Of a stretch of DNA of 64,000 bases, positions 48,730 through 60,970 are shown piece by piece. Source of the stretch: Linum tenue. Taxonomy: Eukaryota > Streptophyta > Magnoliopsida > Malpighiales > Linaceae. A program made the position numbers and the translations under genes. Positions within the stretch are counted from its first letter, which is position 1; each line of letters opens with the position of its first letter. The stretch is taken from positions 4,046,909 to 4,110,908 of the forward strand of contig CAMGYJ010000007.1 of NCBI GenBank assembly GCA_946122785.1, written 5' to 3'. Under the pieces are notes generated by a model. The model had not been told where the DNA came from and did not search any database. It saw only the letters and a list, made by a program, of their open reading frames with translations.

Positions 48730-50487
48730 GAATCTGACGAGACTGTGAATTGGTCTGTTGTCAAGAGTTCTATTTGGGGTTTTCACTCATCTAGAGTTGG
48801 TGTATAGATGGCAATGTCAATGTAGTATTATGATCAGTGTATCATGATTTACTGCTTGTAAAATGATTCGATTTCGATTTTAGAATGAGAATTTTTAGGC
48901 TCGTAATTTATGAGGACTCTGATCGATATTGCGTCCGTCTCGAGGAAGTTATGTAGAAGTTGTGGACTGTCTCTGTGATGTTGAACTTTTAGTTTGAGGA
49001 ATTTTTCGGGTATCTATTACGAAGTAGAAGAAATGTTACACTTTCGTCGAATCTTATTGTACCATTTGAATTCAAAAGTGATTCGAGAACTAGCATCAAA
49101 TCACAATGTGAATTTGCTCTTGAAAGTTGAGTTTTCAAAGTCACTCCGCTTTAATAGTATGTTCTTTTAATCATTAAAAAACATGTCTACTAAAGGAGAT
49201 AATCAATTCATAATATTATTCCTAATCTTAATAATAGGATCCGATCTTCCATGTTCTAGCTGAATACATTATGAATATTGACAATTTTCTCTTGTAAAGA
49301 TGAGGTAAACTATCATTCAATGACTACTAACTGGTAGGGCTGGGCATGTGGGCGGATCATCTGCGGGTTTGGGCCGACCCATCCGCATTTTACCCGAATT
49401 TTGTTAAGTGGGTGGGTCTGTGGGTGGGTGACGGGTTGCGATGGGAGCCATCCGCCGGGTGGTGGGTGAGTTGTGGGTGGGTGCACGGGTGACCCGCTCA
49501 ACCCAACAGCAAAAAGATCAAAGTCGTTGGCGCTAGAGAGGGGAGAGTGGAGACGTTAGACATAAACTAGGACTGCTCCTGGAGTTTGAACCTCAAAGTC
49601 AACCTTCCAAATAGTGATCCCCTCTTCTTCCCTTTATTTTTCCCTCTAATTCTTGTGCCTAGATCACCGCTCTTTCCTTTGTGGAATTATTTACCTTAGT
49701 TCCTTGCACCTGATAATCATCTTAATCTGTAGAAAACTCTTTCATAATAGAATTTCTATCCAATTTAAGAACTAATTCGACATTTTTTGTCCTATTTCAT
49801 TTTCTTGTTTCCCCCGATAACTCTCTTCACCTATTATCATGTCAAGTTAACTCCTTTATATTATATACATGGTGATGTGGGTGAACCCACAAACCCACCC
49901 GCATCATCCACAATCCGCCCGACCCAACCCGAGACTAAATGTGGGTGGGTGGTGGGTCAAAAATTATCAATCCGTTTAAGCACGGGTGGGTGCATTTTAT
50001 GGTCAAAATCCACCCGACCCACCCAATGCCCACCCCTACTAACTGGTATGAATACTAAAAAAGTTCCAAATCATATACCTAATTCGTGAATAAGACTCAT
50101 TTCACTTTCTTTCAACAGAAGGGAACACTTGTTTTCCTCACTTGTATAGTTATTTCTCAACGTGTTCATTATTTTAAGCAAAATCCGAACCAATCAAACC
50201 AACCCCAAATAAACAAAACAATGCATTGAATTCAATTCACAAAGAAAAGGGCGTTCCAAAAGAAAAGAATGCCAAAGAAAAATTTGTCCTCTTGGACGAA
50301 AAAGAAGCTGTCCCCTTCTTCTCTGTTTCCCTCCATCCATTTCCATGAGCTTGCTTCCCACTAACTCCAATCTTCCTTCCTTCCTTCCATTTCAATCAAT
50401 CAATCAATCACCCAACCAAACCCATCTCGCGCTGTTACATTCCGCATTCCCTGAGGAACGAGAAGAACAAGAGAGGCGAAGACAGAG
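48730..50487. other. Intergenic region between COG6 and WAT1-related gene
   Basis: The COG6 3' UTR (from 48730) is followed by AT-rich sequence, then a hAT element (49335-50038), then the promoter and leader of the WAT1-related gene (50047-50487). The leader has a TCAATCAATC run near 50394. No other gene was recognised. Confidence 0.6.
49327..50046. mobile_element. hAT-type non-autonomous element (TAGGGGTGGGCA family, copy 2)
   Basis: The 704-bp element (49335-50038) has ends TAGGGCTGGGCA and TGCCCACCCCTA and an exact 8-bp target-site duplication CTAACTGG (49327-49334 and 50039-50046). Its sub-terminal GTGGGTGG/CCACCC-rich arms match the element at 16914-17571, showing that both are copies of one family. 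No transposase frame. Confidence 0.92.
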
Positions 50488-53311
50488 ATGGCTGCTCCCG
50501 CCGTGGCTGGAGGCGGAGGAGGAGGAGGAGTTATGGGGGCTCTCGAGAAAGATGCGTGCAGAGCCCACATGTCAATGGCCTTGGTTCAGCTCATCAATGG
50601 AGGCTACCATGTTATTACCAAAGTAGCGCTCAATGTCGGCATTAATCAGCTCGTTTTCTGCCTCTTCCGCGATCTCCTTGCCCTTTCCATTCTCGCCCCC
50701 GTTGCCTATTTGCGGGAGAAGTAAATGGATTCCCCCGCCCCTTTGTCTTCTTCATCTTTGATGTACAATCGGCTGAATTTATTTTCAAGGGTTCCTTTTT
50801 GAAGTGATTGTTGTTTGATTTCATTATTTATAGATGTTGTTCGGTCAGCTGCTCTATTACTACTCCAATGGCTTTCTTTGGGTCTCAATTGTGGAGATTC
50901 TAGACGTGTTCTTCTCTGGTCCATCACAGTTATGCATTTACACCGTATCTTAAAAAGCATTTCTGACGTTGTAGGAGGATCCGGCCGCCCATGACTAGGA
51001 GCTTGCTCCTGTCATTCTTCTTCCTTGGCTTGACTGGGTAAAAGTCTAATGGCTGAGCAGTTTACTTTATTCGACTTGCTTCAAATTTACCTGTTAACTG
51101 CAATTCGTTATCCCTGATCATTAGGATTTTCGGGAACCAGCTTTTGTTTCTTCTTGGTCTTAGCTACACAAATCCAACGTATGCTGCTGCCATACAGCCT
51201 TCAATACCAGTATTCACATTTCTTCTGGCTGTGACAATGGGGTGAGTCTGACCAAATTTGTCCTGTCGTTATATTCCTCGCAATTTGCTTGATTTGGGAC
51301 ATGATCTTGCTGGACTGTAGACGTGGGATATCTTTTTTTCTGATGTACTTGTTTATTATGCAGTACAGAAAGAGTGAATTTGCTCAAAACTGAAGGTCAA
51401 GCAAAGATTTTGGGCACAGCCATCTGCGTTTCTGGTGCCATATTGATGGTTCTTTTCCGCGGTCCTGCTATCTTTGGACAGGCAGAGGCTGACTCGGCAA
51501 GCAATGAAATAAAGGGCAGTGGTCAACCAGAGCCTGTAGGATGGTTTCTGTCCAGCCTACTAGACATTGGTTTAGAGACTTGGCATCTTGGGGTTATATG
51601 CTTAATTGGAAATTGTATGTGCATGGCAGCTTTTCTGGCCCTTCAGGTAAATATCATATGCTCCGATGTTGGGCACATGTTAGTATCAGCAAAAATCTTC
51701 CTCTAGTCCAATTGCTGTTAGCTGCTAACCAACTTAGAGGTTGGTGTTAACTTTTCTCCTTTTCCTTCCGTCGCTACATTGTTGGACATATAATCTTGAT
51801 GAATGGGGTTTGTTGAAGAACTTTGCAAAATCAAGCCAAACAACTCAGCATAGGGTTCTTTGAACCAGTTTGATTACGGAACCTTTGACCTGTTTTCTAT
51901 GGAGACATCAGGGTACTAGCTAGTAGTGATCTACAATGGCTCGTGGAGTATTGACATACTTGTAGTCTACACTTTATTGCTCCTTTTTGCTTGAATTTTT
52001 TAATGTGTAATTTGTATTTTCCCTTGGCCTTGTCTTGAGCTGGTTTCTCTAGGCTGTGTTTATGAGTTATAATAGATTAGATTTTATGTTAGGGCAAGGG
52101 AACAACCTTGTTGACATTTCTTTTAATAATTCCTCATTTACTGTTAAGGCTTACTACTTTCCAGTACTAAAATTGATGGTGTTAATGTGTAACTTGAAAA
52201 TTTCCAGGCTCCAGTTTTAGCTAAGTATCCTGCTAGCATTTCGGTCACTGCATATTCTTATGGCTTTGGGGCGCTATTGATGGTAGTGACAGCATTCTTT
52301 GCAACCAATGAATCGACAGTCTGGATCTTAACTCGGTCAGAGTTACTGGCTGTGCTATATGCTGTAAGTCTTTGTGTGCTGGCTCCAATCACCAACTCTT
52401 TTCACTGCTTCCCTTTAACATGCTTGCTACTGAAAATAGTTAGTGTCTGTTTGGTGTCTTGTAATGTGCCTTGTTATATTTCTGGGCCAACCATAGAGTC
52501 GTGCAAAACTGCAGAGTATGCATTTTTGGAACAGCAATGATAATTCTTGATATTGCGTAATGTGGGAACACGTTTGCTCTTCAACAAGACTCGATGGGGT
52601 CATCATATCATGAGTGATGGCCTTTCATGGCATGCACAATATATAAATCTGGTGCTGACATACTTGAATCATCCTTTTGCACAGTACATATTTGATGATG
52701 AAAATGATCACGTGGCCATGCTACTTGGAAAGTTTCTGATATGTTTTTCTTACTTGTACTCATTGAATGAACAATCAGGGAACTATCGCATCTGCTCTTA
52801 ATTATGGACTACTAACATGGTGCAACAAGATCTTAGGCCCTGCTTTGGTTGCTCTCTACAATCCACTGCAACCTGCCGCGTCTGCCTTCCTCTCCAGGAT
52901 TTTCCTGGGCAGCCCTATTTATTTGGGAAGGTTGTGCACTGTCACTGAGGTCCTATATATATGTATATTTTGCATTCATCTTACAATCTTACATCCAGTT
53001 GTCTTGAGCATTGTTTTCAGCAGGTTGTTTGGTTTGTGTACAAGATAGACATGAAAGGAACACAAGCTGACATATTCGGTTTTCCATGTGTTGAATGAAA
53101 CAGCATAGTTGGAGGATGCCTAATCATTGCTGGCCTATATTTAGTGACATGGGGATCTTACAGAGAGACACAAGCAGCATCGAGTCTGGTGGTTGCTGAG
53201 GTTCCGATCCGGGCATCAGATCCTCTGATTCACAAAGATGGAACCATGAACAAAGGAGTGTACCAGAGGGGACACATTTTCGCCGGTTCCTCGCTCAAAC
53301 CCATAGATTAA
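50488..53311 (+). CDS. WAT1-related (EamA/DMT superfamily) transporter
   Basis: Seven exons, 50488-50720, 50975-51037, 51125-51241, 51364-51646, 52208-52363, 52779-52930 and 53104-53311, join in phase to 403 aa. The protein has ten predicted hydrophobic segments in two EamA repeats: the first at about residues 30-160 ([42 protein letters not shown]), the second at about 205-350 ([48 protein letters not shown]). The hydrophilic loop after the first repeat (about 175-195) holds [17 protein letters not shown]. The C-terminal tail is cytosolic and ends SLKPID. Family members sit in the vacuolar or plasma membrane; WAT1 itself exports auxin from the vacuole. This protein belongs to the At4g19185/At5g45370-like clade, whose substrate is not established. 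The start is the ATG in the GC-rich poly-Gly context. Confidence 0.92.
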
Positions 53312-53579
53312 AGCAAGCAACTTATTTGGGTGTGATTATATGGGTCTGTAGATCATCAAACTTTCTGTTGTCAATATGGAGCATGTAGTCTGTTGTCCCC
53401 TGTGGTTGAGCGTTTCCTGGTTTCCTAATCCATATAAACTCTCTCATATATACACCTTGATCTTCTTGCATGTTCTCCTAATGTGAAATGAAGGAAGAAT
53501 CACAGCATGTTAAAGAATCGGAGAGATGAGGGAGAACTAATTGTGCTCCACCAAAATGTATTTTTATTACCTTATCAAA

Positions 53580-54343
53580 TTCAAAAGCAAGGTTGTCAAA
53601 TTTGTATCTGACCGACCGGTTTAATAGTGTCCAACCGGAATCATCTACAAGTTGGAATACATTGGACGAATCTCGAAAAAAGTTAAAACGAGTTAAATCA
53701 ATTAAAATTGAGTGGTCTGACCAGATAAAACTGGGTTTGAAGATGAAGATTGATAATTTTGTATTATATATTTCTTCTGAAGAAATAATTTGGTAATATA
53801 CGAATGAAGAATAGTGAGATTTTTTAAAAGGGTAAATGCCACATTTGGTCATTGAGATTACTAAATCATGTCATATTTAGTCAGTAGAAAAAATTAATAT
53901 CAATTTTGGGCACTCGAATTACTGAAATATGTCACATTTAGTCATTCTCCCGTTAGTTTCTGTCCAACTTCATTAACGGAGTTGAACGGAGGCTAACGGA
54001 GAGTGAATGTGACATGTTTCAGTAATTCGAGTGACCGGAGTTGGACGGAAGCTAATGGGAGAGCGACTAAATATGACCTGTTTTAGTAATTCGAGTGACC
54101 AAAATTGATATTAATTTTTTTTAGTTACTAAACATAACACGATTTAGTAATCCTAGTGATCAAATGTGGCAATTAGCCTTTTTTAAAATATGTCAAATAT
54201 ATGCATGATCTATTTGGTATTAGAAATTTCTCACATATTATGTTCAAATTGAACTAGTTGAATATAGTTTAACCATCAAATCTTAAATTACTTTGGCGGA
54301 CGGACTTGCTGGCTTAATCCGATTTGACAACTTTGGACAAAAG
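53580..54343. mobile_element. hAT-like element (CAAGGTTGTCA family, copy 2) hosting a nested foldback MITE
   Basis: The outer element (53588-54335) starts CAAGGTTGTCAAAT and ends ATTTGACAACTTTG, an inverted pair with one mismatch. Flanking octamers TTCAAAAG (53580-53587) and GACAAAAG (54336-54343) agree at 6 of 8 positions. The sequence just inside the left end (GACCGACCGG) resembles the interior of the copy at 19861-20310. A Mutator-like foldback element (53830-54178) is inserted inside it. Confidence 0.7.
53820..54188. mobile_element. Foldback Mutator-like MITE nested in a hAT element
   Basis: The 349-bp element (53830-54178) has arms that are inverted copies, GGGTAAATGCCACATTTGGTCA at the left and TGATCAAATGTGGCAATTAGCC at the right. 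The perfect 10-bp target-site duplication TTTTTTAAAA lies at 53820-53829 and 54179-54188. The interior is nearly all arm sequence with TTAACGGAGTTG blocks. It postdates the surrounding hAT insertion. Confidence 0.92.
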
Positions 54344-54926
54344 TACTAAACTTTGTGCAAATAACTGCTTAGAAAAGAAAATTAAATGAAGGAGAAAATA
54401 GTGGGTTTGGTGCCTGAAGGAGAAAGGAAAGAAAGAGTCCTCCAGCTTCCCTCCCTCCTTCCCATCTACTCTCTTTGATTCAACCTCAAACTCTGCGTCC
54501 AATCCAACCACCTCCAAATTCAAATCCCTAATTCCTGATTCCTAATTTTCACTCATCTCACTCTGATCTCTGATTCTTCCTTCTTCTTCCGCCCCCTCTC
54601 CCACATTAAAGTTCCACTGGCCCGTCCCGTTCCGAAAGTTTCACCACTGTCGGCGGAGGAGTTTCCAGATTCAGATCAACCGTATATTCATGCCGGTCTC
54701 CCTGCCTCCCTTCTCATTGCATCAAGCAATCGCGGTCTCACTCACTGTCTTCTCTGGTATTCGCTCTACTACCGGCATTTCGATTTTCCAGGTTTAAGTT
54801 ACTAATCAGGCTAAGAGAGGTTCCGTTTCTGATGTTTGAGTTTAGTTTTGGGGTTGGCAATTGCGCTGATGTGAGAGCAGTTTAATCGTCTGGATAGTGC
54901 GATCCTGGTTGGAAACTCCCCTGTGT

Positions 54927-55124
54927 ATGGTAATCCCCGCTACTGGGAAGATCCTCGTGCTTTCTCTCTTGTTCCCGGGGCTTAGTTGCAGTGATGGGAG
55001 GACTAGGAGCAGCGTTTCTTTAGTTTTTCTTAGGGGCGCGGCCTGCAATGCTTTGAAACGGAGGACTCTGGCACTGGAATATTCTCGTCGCCTGATTGTG
55101 CAAAGATGGTGCTTGGTAAAATAG
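54927..55124 (+). promoter_or_regulatory. Upstream open reading frame overlapping the APY7 start
   Basis: An ATG at 54927 opens a 65-codon frame ending at 55124, overlapping the main APY7 ATG (55106) by 19 bases in another frame. If this part of the leader is retained in the mRNA, most scanning ribosomes would pass the main start while translating the uORF, so it could lower APY7 translation. Whether the leader is spliced is unknown. Peptide conservation cannot be judged here. Confidence 0.4.
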
Positions 55125-58100
55125 CAGCTGCGGTTTCTGCTGCGACTAGTCGCCTCTCTTTTTCAGGATCAAACTCTGCTTCTGTCCCGTATATGTCAAC
55201 TGGGGTATCTCCCCCTCCTACAGAAGCCGCTGATCATGGATTTTCTTTCTCCAGCCCTGCACAAAGCAAGGCCAATTTGAGGCTCTCGTCATCACTGCAA
55301 GACTTGTCATCGTATAGGCGACTTGATCCCGAGGAAGGGGACCCTCTGAAGTTTGGGGTTGATAAGAATGTCCGTTTGCTACAGAGAGAGAATGCTACTG
55401 CTGCAAGTTTTTCTAAAGAGAAAGGACTGCCACCTGCAACTCCTTTCCTTCGGAGGAAATGGGTTCGGGCGCTGTTGGTGTTCTTGTGCCTGCTATCGCT
55501 TACTTTCTTAACTTACTTGATTTCGTTATACGTTTATTCTTACTGGTCTCAAGGATCATCCAAGTTCTATGTTGTTCTTGACTGTGGAAGTACTGGTACT
55601 CGTGTGTTCGTATATCAGGCATCCATTGATAACAAAAAAGATGGTAACTTACCCATTGTGGTGAAGTCTTTTTCTGAAGGTGTTTCTCGAAAGCCAACCG
55701 GACGTGCATACGATCGAATGGAAACTGAACCTGGGCTTCATATGTTGGTGCATAATACATCTGGATTGAAGTCTGCTCTAAAACCACTTGTTAAGTGGGC
55801 CCAGAAGCAAATTCCAGCGGACGCACATCAGTCAACCTCACTTTTCCTCTATGCTACTGCCGGGGTACGCAGGCTTCCTAGATCTGATTCGAAATGGCTG
55901 CTAGATAAAGCATGGTCTATACTCAATGAATCTCCATTCTTGTGTCAACGAGAATGGATTAAGATTATCAGTGGCATGGAAGAAGCTTATTTTGGATGGA
56001 TAGCCTTAAATTATAGAACTGAGGTACTGGGAGCTAGTCCGAAGAAGCCAACTTTTGGCGCTCTTGACCTGGGGGGCTCATCATTGCAGGTCACTTTTGA
56101 GGGTGATAAACAGTTCCGCAACCAGACTAACTTAAACCTTAGAATTGGAGCTGTCAACCATCGCCTCAGTGCCTATTCTCTCGCAGGATATGGTTTAAAT
56201 GATGCATTTGATAAGTCTGTTGTTCATATCCTAAAGAGGCTTCCAAATGTTGATTTACTCAGTAATAAGGCTGAAATTAAGCATCCTTGCCTGCATTCTG
56301 GCTACAAGGAGGAATATATTTGTTCCCACTGTGGGTCTGACAAACAAGATGGTGTTAGTCCTGTTATCAGAGGAAGACAGCTTCGCAAGGCAGCTAAGTC
56401 AGGAGTTGCTGTTAAGATTATTGGTGCTCCAAATTGGGAGGAATGCAGTGCTCTTGCTAAAATCGTTGTTAATTTATCTGAATGGTCAAACAAAAGCCCA
56501 ACAGTAGACTGTGACTTGCAACCCTGTGCTCTCCCAGAAGGTTTACCTCGCCCGTATGGCCAGTTCTATGCTATCTCTGGGTTTTTTGTGGTATATCGTT
56601 TTTTCAACCTGTCCGCAGAAGCTTCCCTTGATGACGTATTGGAAAGGGGTCGAGAATTCTGTGAACGGAATTGGAAATATGCAAAAAGTAGCGTTCCTCC
56701 GCAGCCCTTTATTGAACAATACTGCTTTCGGGCACCGTACATAGTATCATTGTTGAGAGAGGGCTTACACATAACAGATAGCCAAATTGTTGTTGGTTCT
56801 GGTAGTATAACTTGGACACTTGGGGTTGCACTGTTGGAAGCTGGGAAAACATTTTCAACTAGATTACGGCTTCATAAGTATGAAATATTCCGTATGAAGA
56901 TACATCCAGCCGTTCTCCTTGCCATTTTGCTTATGTCATTGTTTATGTTGCTATGTGCATTATCATGTGTTGGCAACTGGATTCCGAGGTTTTTCCGGCG
57001 ACCATATCTTCCACTTTTCAGGCATAACAGTGCATCTACCGCTTCTGTTCTCAACATCCCCTCCCCCTTCCGTTTTCAACGGTGGAGTCCTATGAATACT
57101 GGTAAGATTTTCTTAAATATCCTTATATTTTTTACCTCACAGAATAATTCTTCACATGAATGTACTGCCACATGTTTACAAAGGTTGAGAGCACCTTTTG
57201 TTACTTGTTATATAGAAAGCAGAAAAACTTCTGTTCTTGTTGTATTTCATGCAATTATTCACGGCCAGTCATTCTGTTCCCTTTAGTTTAAATTTTCAAT
57301 GAAAAACTATGTAAATTTTAATGATTTTAATTGATCTCTCCCAGATTATATTTGTTTAGGCGAACTCGAGGACCATACGTTTTATCATCAAGCCTTGATA
57401 GAAATGCCCTTCAAGTAAAAACTGCTGGATCAAAGTCATTTATATGAGTGACTGATTTCCTGTCTTTCTCAACTTTCTGGCTGCGATTTACTCCATATGC
57501 TACCTTTCCTTAGTTTATGTATTCCTGGTTAGTTCTGCATGAAGTTTTCTACGAAGCGGTTACTATCATTCCATCTTCCTGAGGGTATTCTACCCAAAAT
57601 ATCATATTAGCATAATCTTAAATGTCAAATTGCATATTGAATTAGCATTGATTTGCAATTAGGACAAAATGGTTAGGATCCTGAAAATAAAATGCCGGAA
57701 CCTCTATCTTATAACTAGAGTTGAGATCTCAGATGGGAGAAGTACTGTTATTAGAAGCCTTTCAAGCTTTATGTAAGGGTCCTTCGGTCTTAACAATGGT
57801 TGGTTCTCTTTAAAGTAGGTGCCTGAGTTGATTCTATGGGGTACTTCAGAGGTTTCCCCCTCCGAGTTATAGAGGCATTTCAGAGAAGTTAGATGCTATC
57901 CCATCTTTGAATCATATGTAAACAACTAAATATGTAGTTTATCAGGTGATGGCATTTAGTATTATTTTTATGTTAGCTAAATACTGGTTTATAATGTTAT
58001 CCCTGAGAACTGGAGGGAACCTGGTAAGCTGGCATGAAGGGTAAAAAAGATATTCCCTACCCAATTTAGATGGATTGCAGACCTGTCTGATTTATGCTCA

Positions 58101-58525
58101 AGTTGTTTTATTTTGTTTTACCATTAAAAGTCTTTTCCCACCAACTTTGCCTCTCTTTTGAACCTTGACCTATTGTTCTGGATTTCCCTTTGACACGAGT
58201 GAATGCAACATCAAATATTTCAGGTGATGGAAGAGTGAAGATGCCATTGAGTCCAACAGTAGCAAGTGGGCAGTATCGACCGTTTGGATTGGGCCATGGT
58301 CTGGGTGAGAGTGGGGTCCAGCTCATGGAACCTGCCATATACACAGCGAGTGGCAGTGTTTCGCATAGTTATTCCTCCAACAGCTTAGGGCAGATGGTTG
58401 AGAGCAGTAGCATGGCTTCCTTCTGGCCCCCTCACAGAGGTCAGATGCGCCTTCAGAGTAGAAGATCCCAATCTAGAGAAGACCTCACTTCGTCCGTCGC
58501 TGATGCACATATGGTGAAGGTTTAG
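55106..58525 (+). CDS. APY7: Apyrase 7 (GDA1/CD39 nucleoside triphosphate diphosphohydrolase)
   Basis: Two exons, 55106-57101 and 58224-58525, join in phase (ACT G|GT GAT) to 765 aa. Conserved apyrase motifs are visible: ACR1 VLDCGSTGTR (157-166), ACR2 FLYATAGVR (247-255), ACR3 SGMEEAYFGWIALNYR (289-304) and ACR4 FGALDLGGSSLQVTF (317-331). There is an N-terminal membrane anchor (about 118-145) and a second hydrophobic segment near 600-622. Members hydrolyse NTP and NDP to NMP in the endomembrane system or outside the cell; Arabidopsis APY7 acts in pollen wall development. The long C-terminal tail ends SQSREDLTSSVADAHMVKV, as in the plant APY7 clade. Intron 1 is 1.1 kb. The start is the ATG before MVLGKIAAAVSAATSR; an overlapping uORF lies upstream. 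Confidence 0.94.
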
Positions 58526-59269
58526 ATCATCTGTCCCTTGAAACTAATGGTAAGGAGAAACGAAATCGGGAAAATGAAAAAAGAAGTGGCAGCTGTAGAG
58601 GAAATGGACTTTGGTATGCTAATCCATATCTGTATTCTGACCTCTAATTTCCTGCAGATCCTGGTCTGCATTGCCTGACTTTCACACTCGTTAACTCGGT
58701 CTCCATTGCAGTACAAGTGCCCAGCTCTTTTGTGAAGCAAGCTAGCGGGGTTGCAGTTTTACAGAAAATTCCTGACAGGTGCTTGCACTAACCTTCCCTG
58801 TTTTGTTTCCCCACCGCAAAAATCCTTGGTGCTATTTTTACTTGCTCACTAGGCAACCTGTTCCCACATGTAAGATGCGACCTCATTTTGAGAGAGAGAG
58901 AGACAGAGCATTCATTCCAGAGTCTGTTTTAGACATGTTTTAGATCTGCAGAGCAAAGGAAAGTAAAGGGTAGTGGGTTTTAGCAGAAAGGAATAGACAA
59001 GTTGGTGGCAAGAGATATGCAATACCTGTATTTTTTTTTTTTTTTTGGTCAACTCTTGAATACATGGTGTTAGAAATTGCTGAAGAAGTCATTTGGTTGT
59101 AATTGGGAGGGTGAAATTCGTAATTGACTGCAATTGGACAAATACATTGTTTTTAGTGACACTTTGTGATATAATTGAGTGCAAAACACACCGAGTTTCC
59201 AAATACTTCTCACAGCCAAGTAATTCGTAAATGCAATTTCAATTACTAGGTGGTGAGAAGTGTATCGAA

Positions 59270-59420
59270 ACTCATTTATTGGGCCAAGTGATTTTTTGGA
59301 AAATGCTCGGAGGTTTCTGTGATCGAGAGGTCTTCTGTTCGAATCTTGTTGACACATATTTATTTGGACTTGTACAAATTTCAAGCCTATACGTGTGGTG
59401 GCTTTCGTTTGATGGAGTGT
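59270..59420 (+). repeat. SINE-like fragment (tRNA-type B-box)
   Basis: The sequence TGCTCGGAGGTTTCTGTGATCGAGAGGTCTTCTGTTCGAATC has the appearance of a tRNA-derived Pol III internal promoter (B-box GTTCGAATC). A TTGGACTTG...TTGATGG tail region follows. The ends are not defined. Confidence 0.35.
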
Positions 59421-59499
59421 GTTAGTACATGTTCTATGATCCACTATGGAACCAACTCACGGGTTTGAAATTTGGACGGGCACACGATACCTTATGCTT

Positions 59500-59660
59500 T
59501 AATGAACTGTTGATATTGGGGGTCGTGGAGATTTGAACAAACGACCACTTGGCCAAACTATTTCTAATACCATGTCATGAATCAATTGATCACAATAACT
59601 CAAATTATTGGGATCAACTGGTTGATGACAAACATATAATTGAGAAGGAATGGGATTAGG
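59500..59660 (-). repeat. tRNA-like repeat fragment
   Basis: The minus strand reads CATGGTATTAGAAATAGTTTGGCCAAGTGGTCGTTTGTTCAAATCTCC. It has an A-box-like GGCCAAGTGG and a B-box-like GTTCAAATC, as in plant tRNA-derived repeats. It does not fold into a complete tRNA and lacks CCA-adjacent acceptor pairing, so it is a repeat rather than a tRNA gene. Confidence 0.35.
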
Positions 59661-59976
59661 TGCTAAACTCCAGTCATGGTCTTTGATCAACAAGCCTGCA
59701 TAGCCATTTTGTCTTTGGTTTAATGCATGCCAATAGTGATGGTTGTAAAACGATGTTTTGATGTTTGAGCATCCTTCAGCAATTTTTTTGAAATGGGACC
59801 ACGTTGGTCTTCCATTATGGCAATATTCTATGTCGATATTCTATTACAAGAGCACAAAAGAGTTGGTTAATTGGATGAATGTGACGCTAGTTTACAAACT
59901 ATGAAGGGGAAAAATATCTAAAAATTTGGATATTGTCCAAACCCAATTTATTACCGATTGAATTAAGTTTGGGTAA

Positions 59977-60406
59977 TATAACTTTGGCAAAATATACTTA
60001 TATTGTCAAAAATTTCGCGCATGTGCTAGTAATAGCAAAATCTGGAGAAATACCACTTATAGCCAGATTTTGTAGTGGTTGTAGGAGAAATATAGCTATT
60101 TCCGTTAGATACTTTAACGGTGTTAGTAACACCGTTAACTTCTTTAATGATTTGCTGACTCGAGGCTTTTCTATTTTTACCCGATAATTTTTTTAATTGA
60201 ATTATTATCCACGTGTATATTTGCCGAAGGAATTGGAAATAAGAGCTCGCCATGTCAGCATCTCCATTTGTCCGGTCAGACTTAACGCTAACATCGTTAA
60301 AGATATGGATAGAAGTGGTTATATGATATTTCTTCAAATTTGACTATTATTGTCACAAACCAATACGAAAGTTTTGAATTTACAAGTACATTTTCTCTAT
60401 AACTTT
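59977..60406. mobile_element. Foldback Mutator-like element with 9-bp target-site duplication
   Basis: The 412-bp element (59986-60397) begins GGCAAAATATACTTATATTG, and the reverse complement of its right end begins GAGAAAATGTACTTGTAAATT. The perfect 9-bp duplication TATAACTTT is at 59977-59985 and 60398-60406. The arms share AAATACCACTTATA-type sequence with the MITE at 30468-30728, so the two are probably related. They are diverged and decayed. Confidence 0.8.
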
Positions 60407-60970
60407 TGAAGAATATCCATACTCAACATTTTTTTGAACTAAATTATATATGGAGTGTGTTTGGGCCTTTGAGCCTTCAGGGACATTTCTACATTTGGGC
60501 TGCTCAGGTTTTGAGACCAATTTGCCGGCCCGATCTGCTCCGAATCGAGGCGGCAACGGCCAACGAGGCACTTGCGGACTGCAATAAAAAAAAAAACAAA
60601 AATCTAATCAAACGGCCGTTAAAAAGACAGTAGATTAGTAGGTGAGGTTCACACCCGTTGGCTGGCGGGGTAGAAAATGGAAAAAGCCGCCGTAGAAAAA
60701 AAATCACAAATGCTACCCGAACTTATCTTCTCTTACAATTCCAACCCTCTGCGGCTCTGTCTCTGGTCAAAACGCCGGCCATTCAATCAATGTGAGGATT
60801 ATAACAAACGGAGCGCGGACGGACACGATTCCGTGGTTGGAGCCAGAAGTTAAACCGTACAAGACGACGGAAATCATCAATTCCGCCAACTCCGATTCTC
60901 CACGCCGTTTCCAATTTCGTCCTCTCGCCGGAACGAAGAGGAGAGGGGAGACTAACTAAGTGCAGCTGCG

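Larger units (their letters stand above)
53312..55105. other. Intergenic region between WAT1-related gene and APY7
   Basis: Holds the WAT1 3' UTR, the nested hAT/foldback element pair at 53580-54343, and from about 54350 the promoter and long leader of the apyrase gene. No other coding gene was recognised. Confidence 0.6.
58526..60970. other. Intergenic region between APY7 and ABC1K6-like gene
   Basis: Holds the APY7 3' UTR (about 58526-58900, with a GA-rich run at 58890-58905), a T-run at about 59031-59045, two tRNA-like fragments (59270-59420 and 59500-59660), a foldback MITE (59986-60397) and the promoter and 5' leader of the kinase gene. No other gene was recognised. Confidence 0.6.

Noticed and set aside
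59500..59660. Candidate tRNA gene
   Set aside because: It has A- and B-box-like motifs, but no acceptor-stem pairing or anticodon arm can be drawn. A repeat is the better reading.
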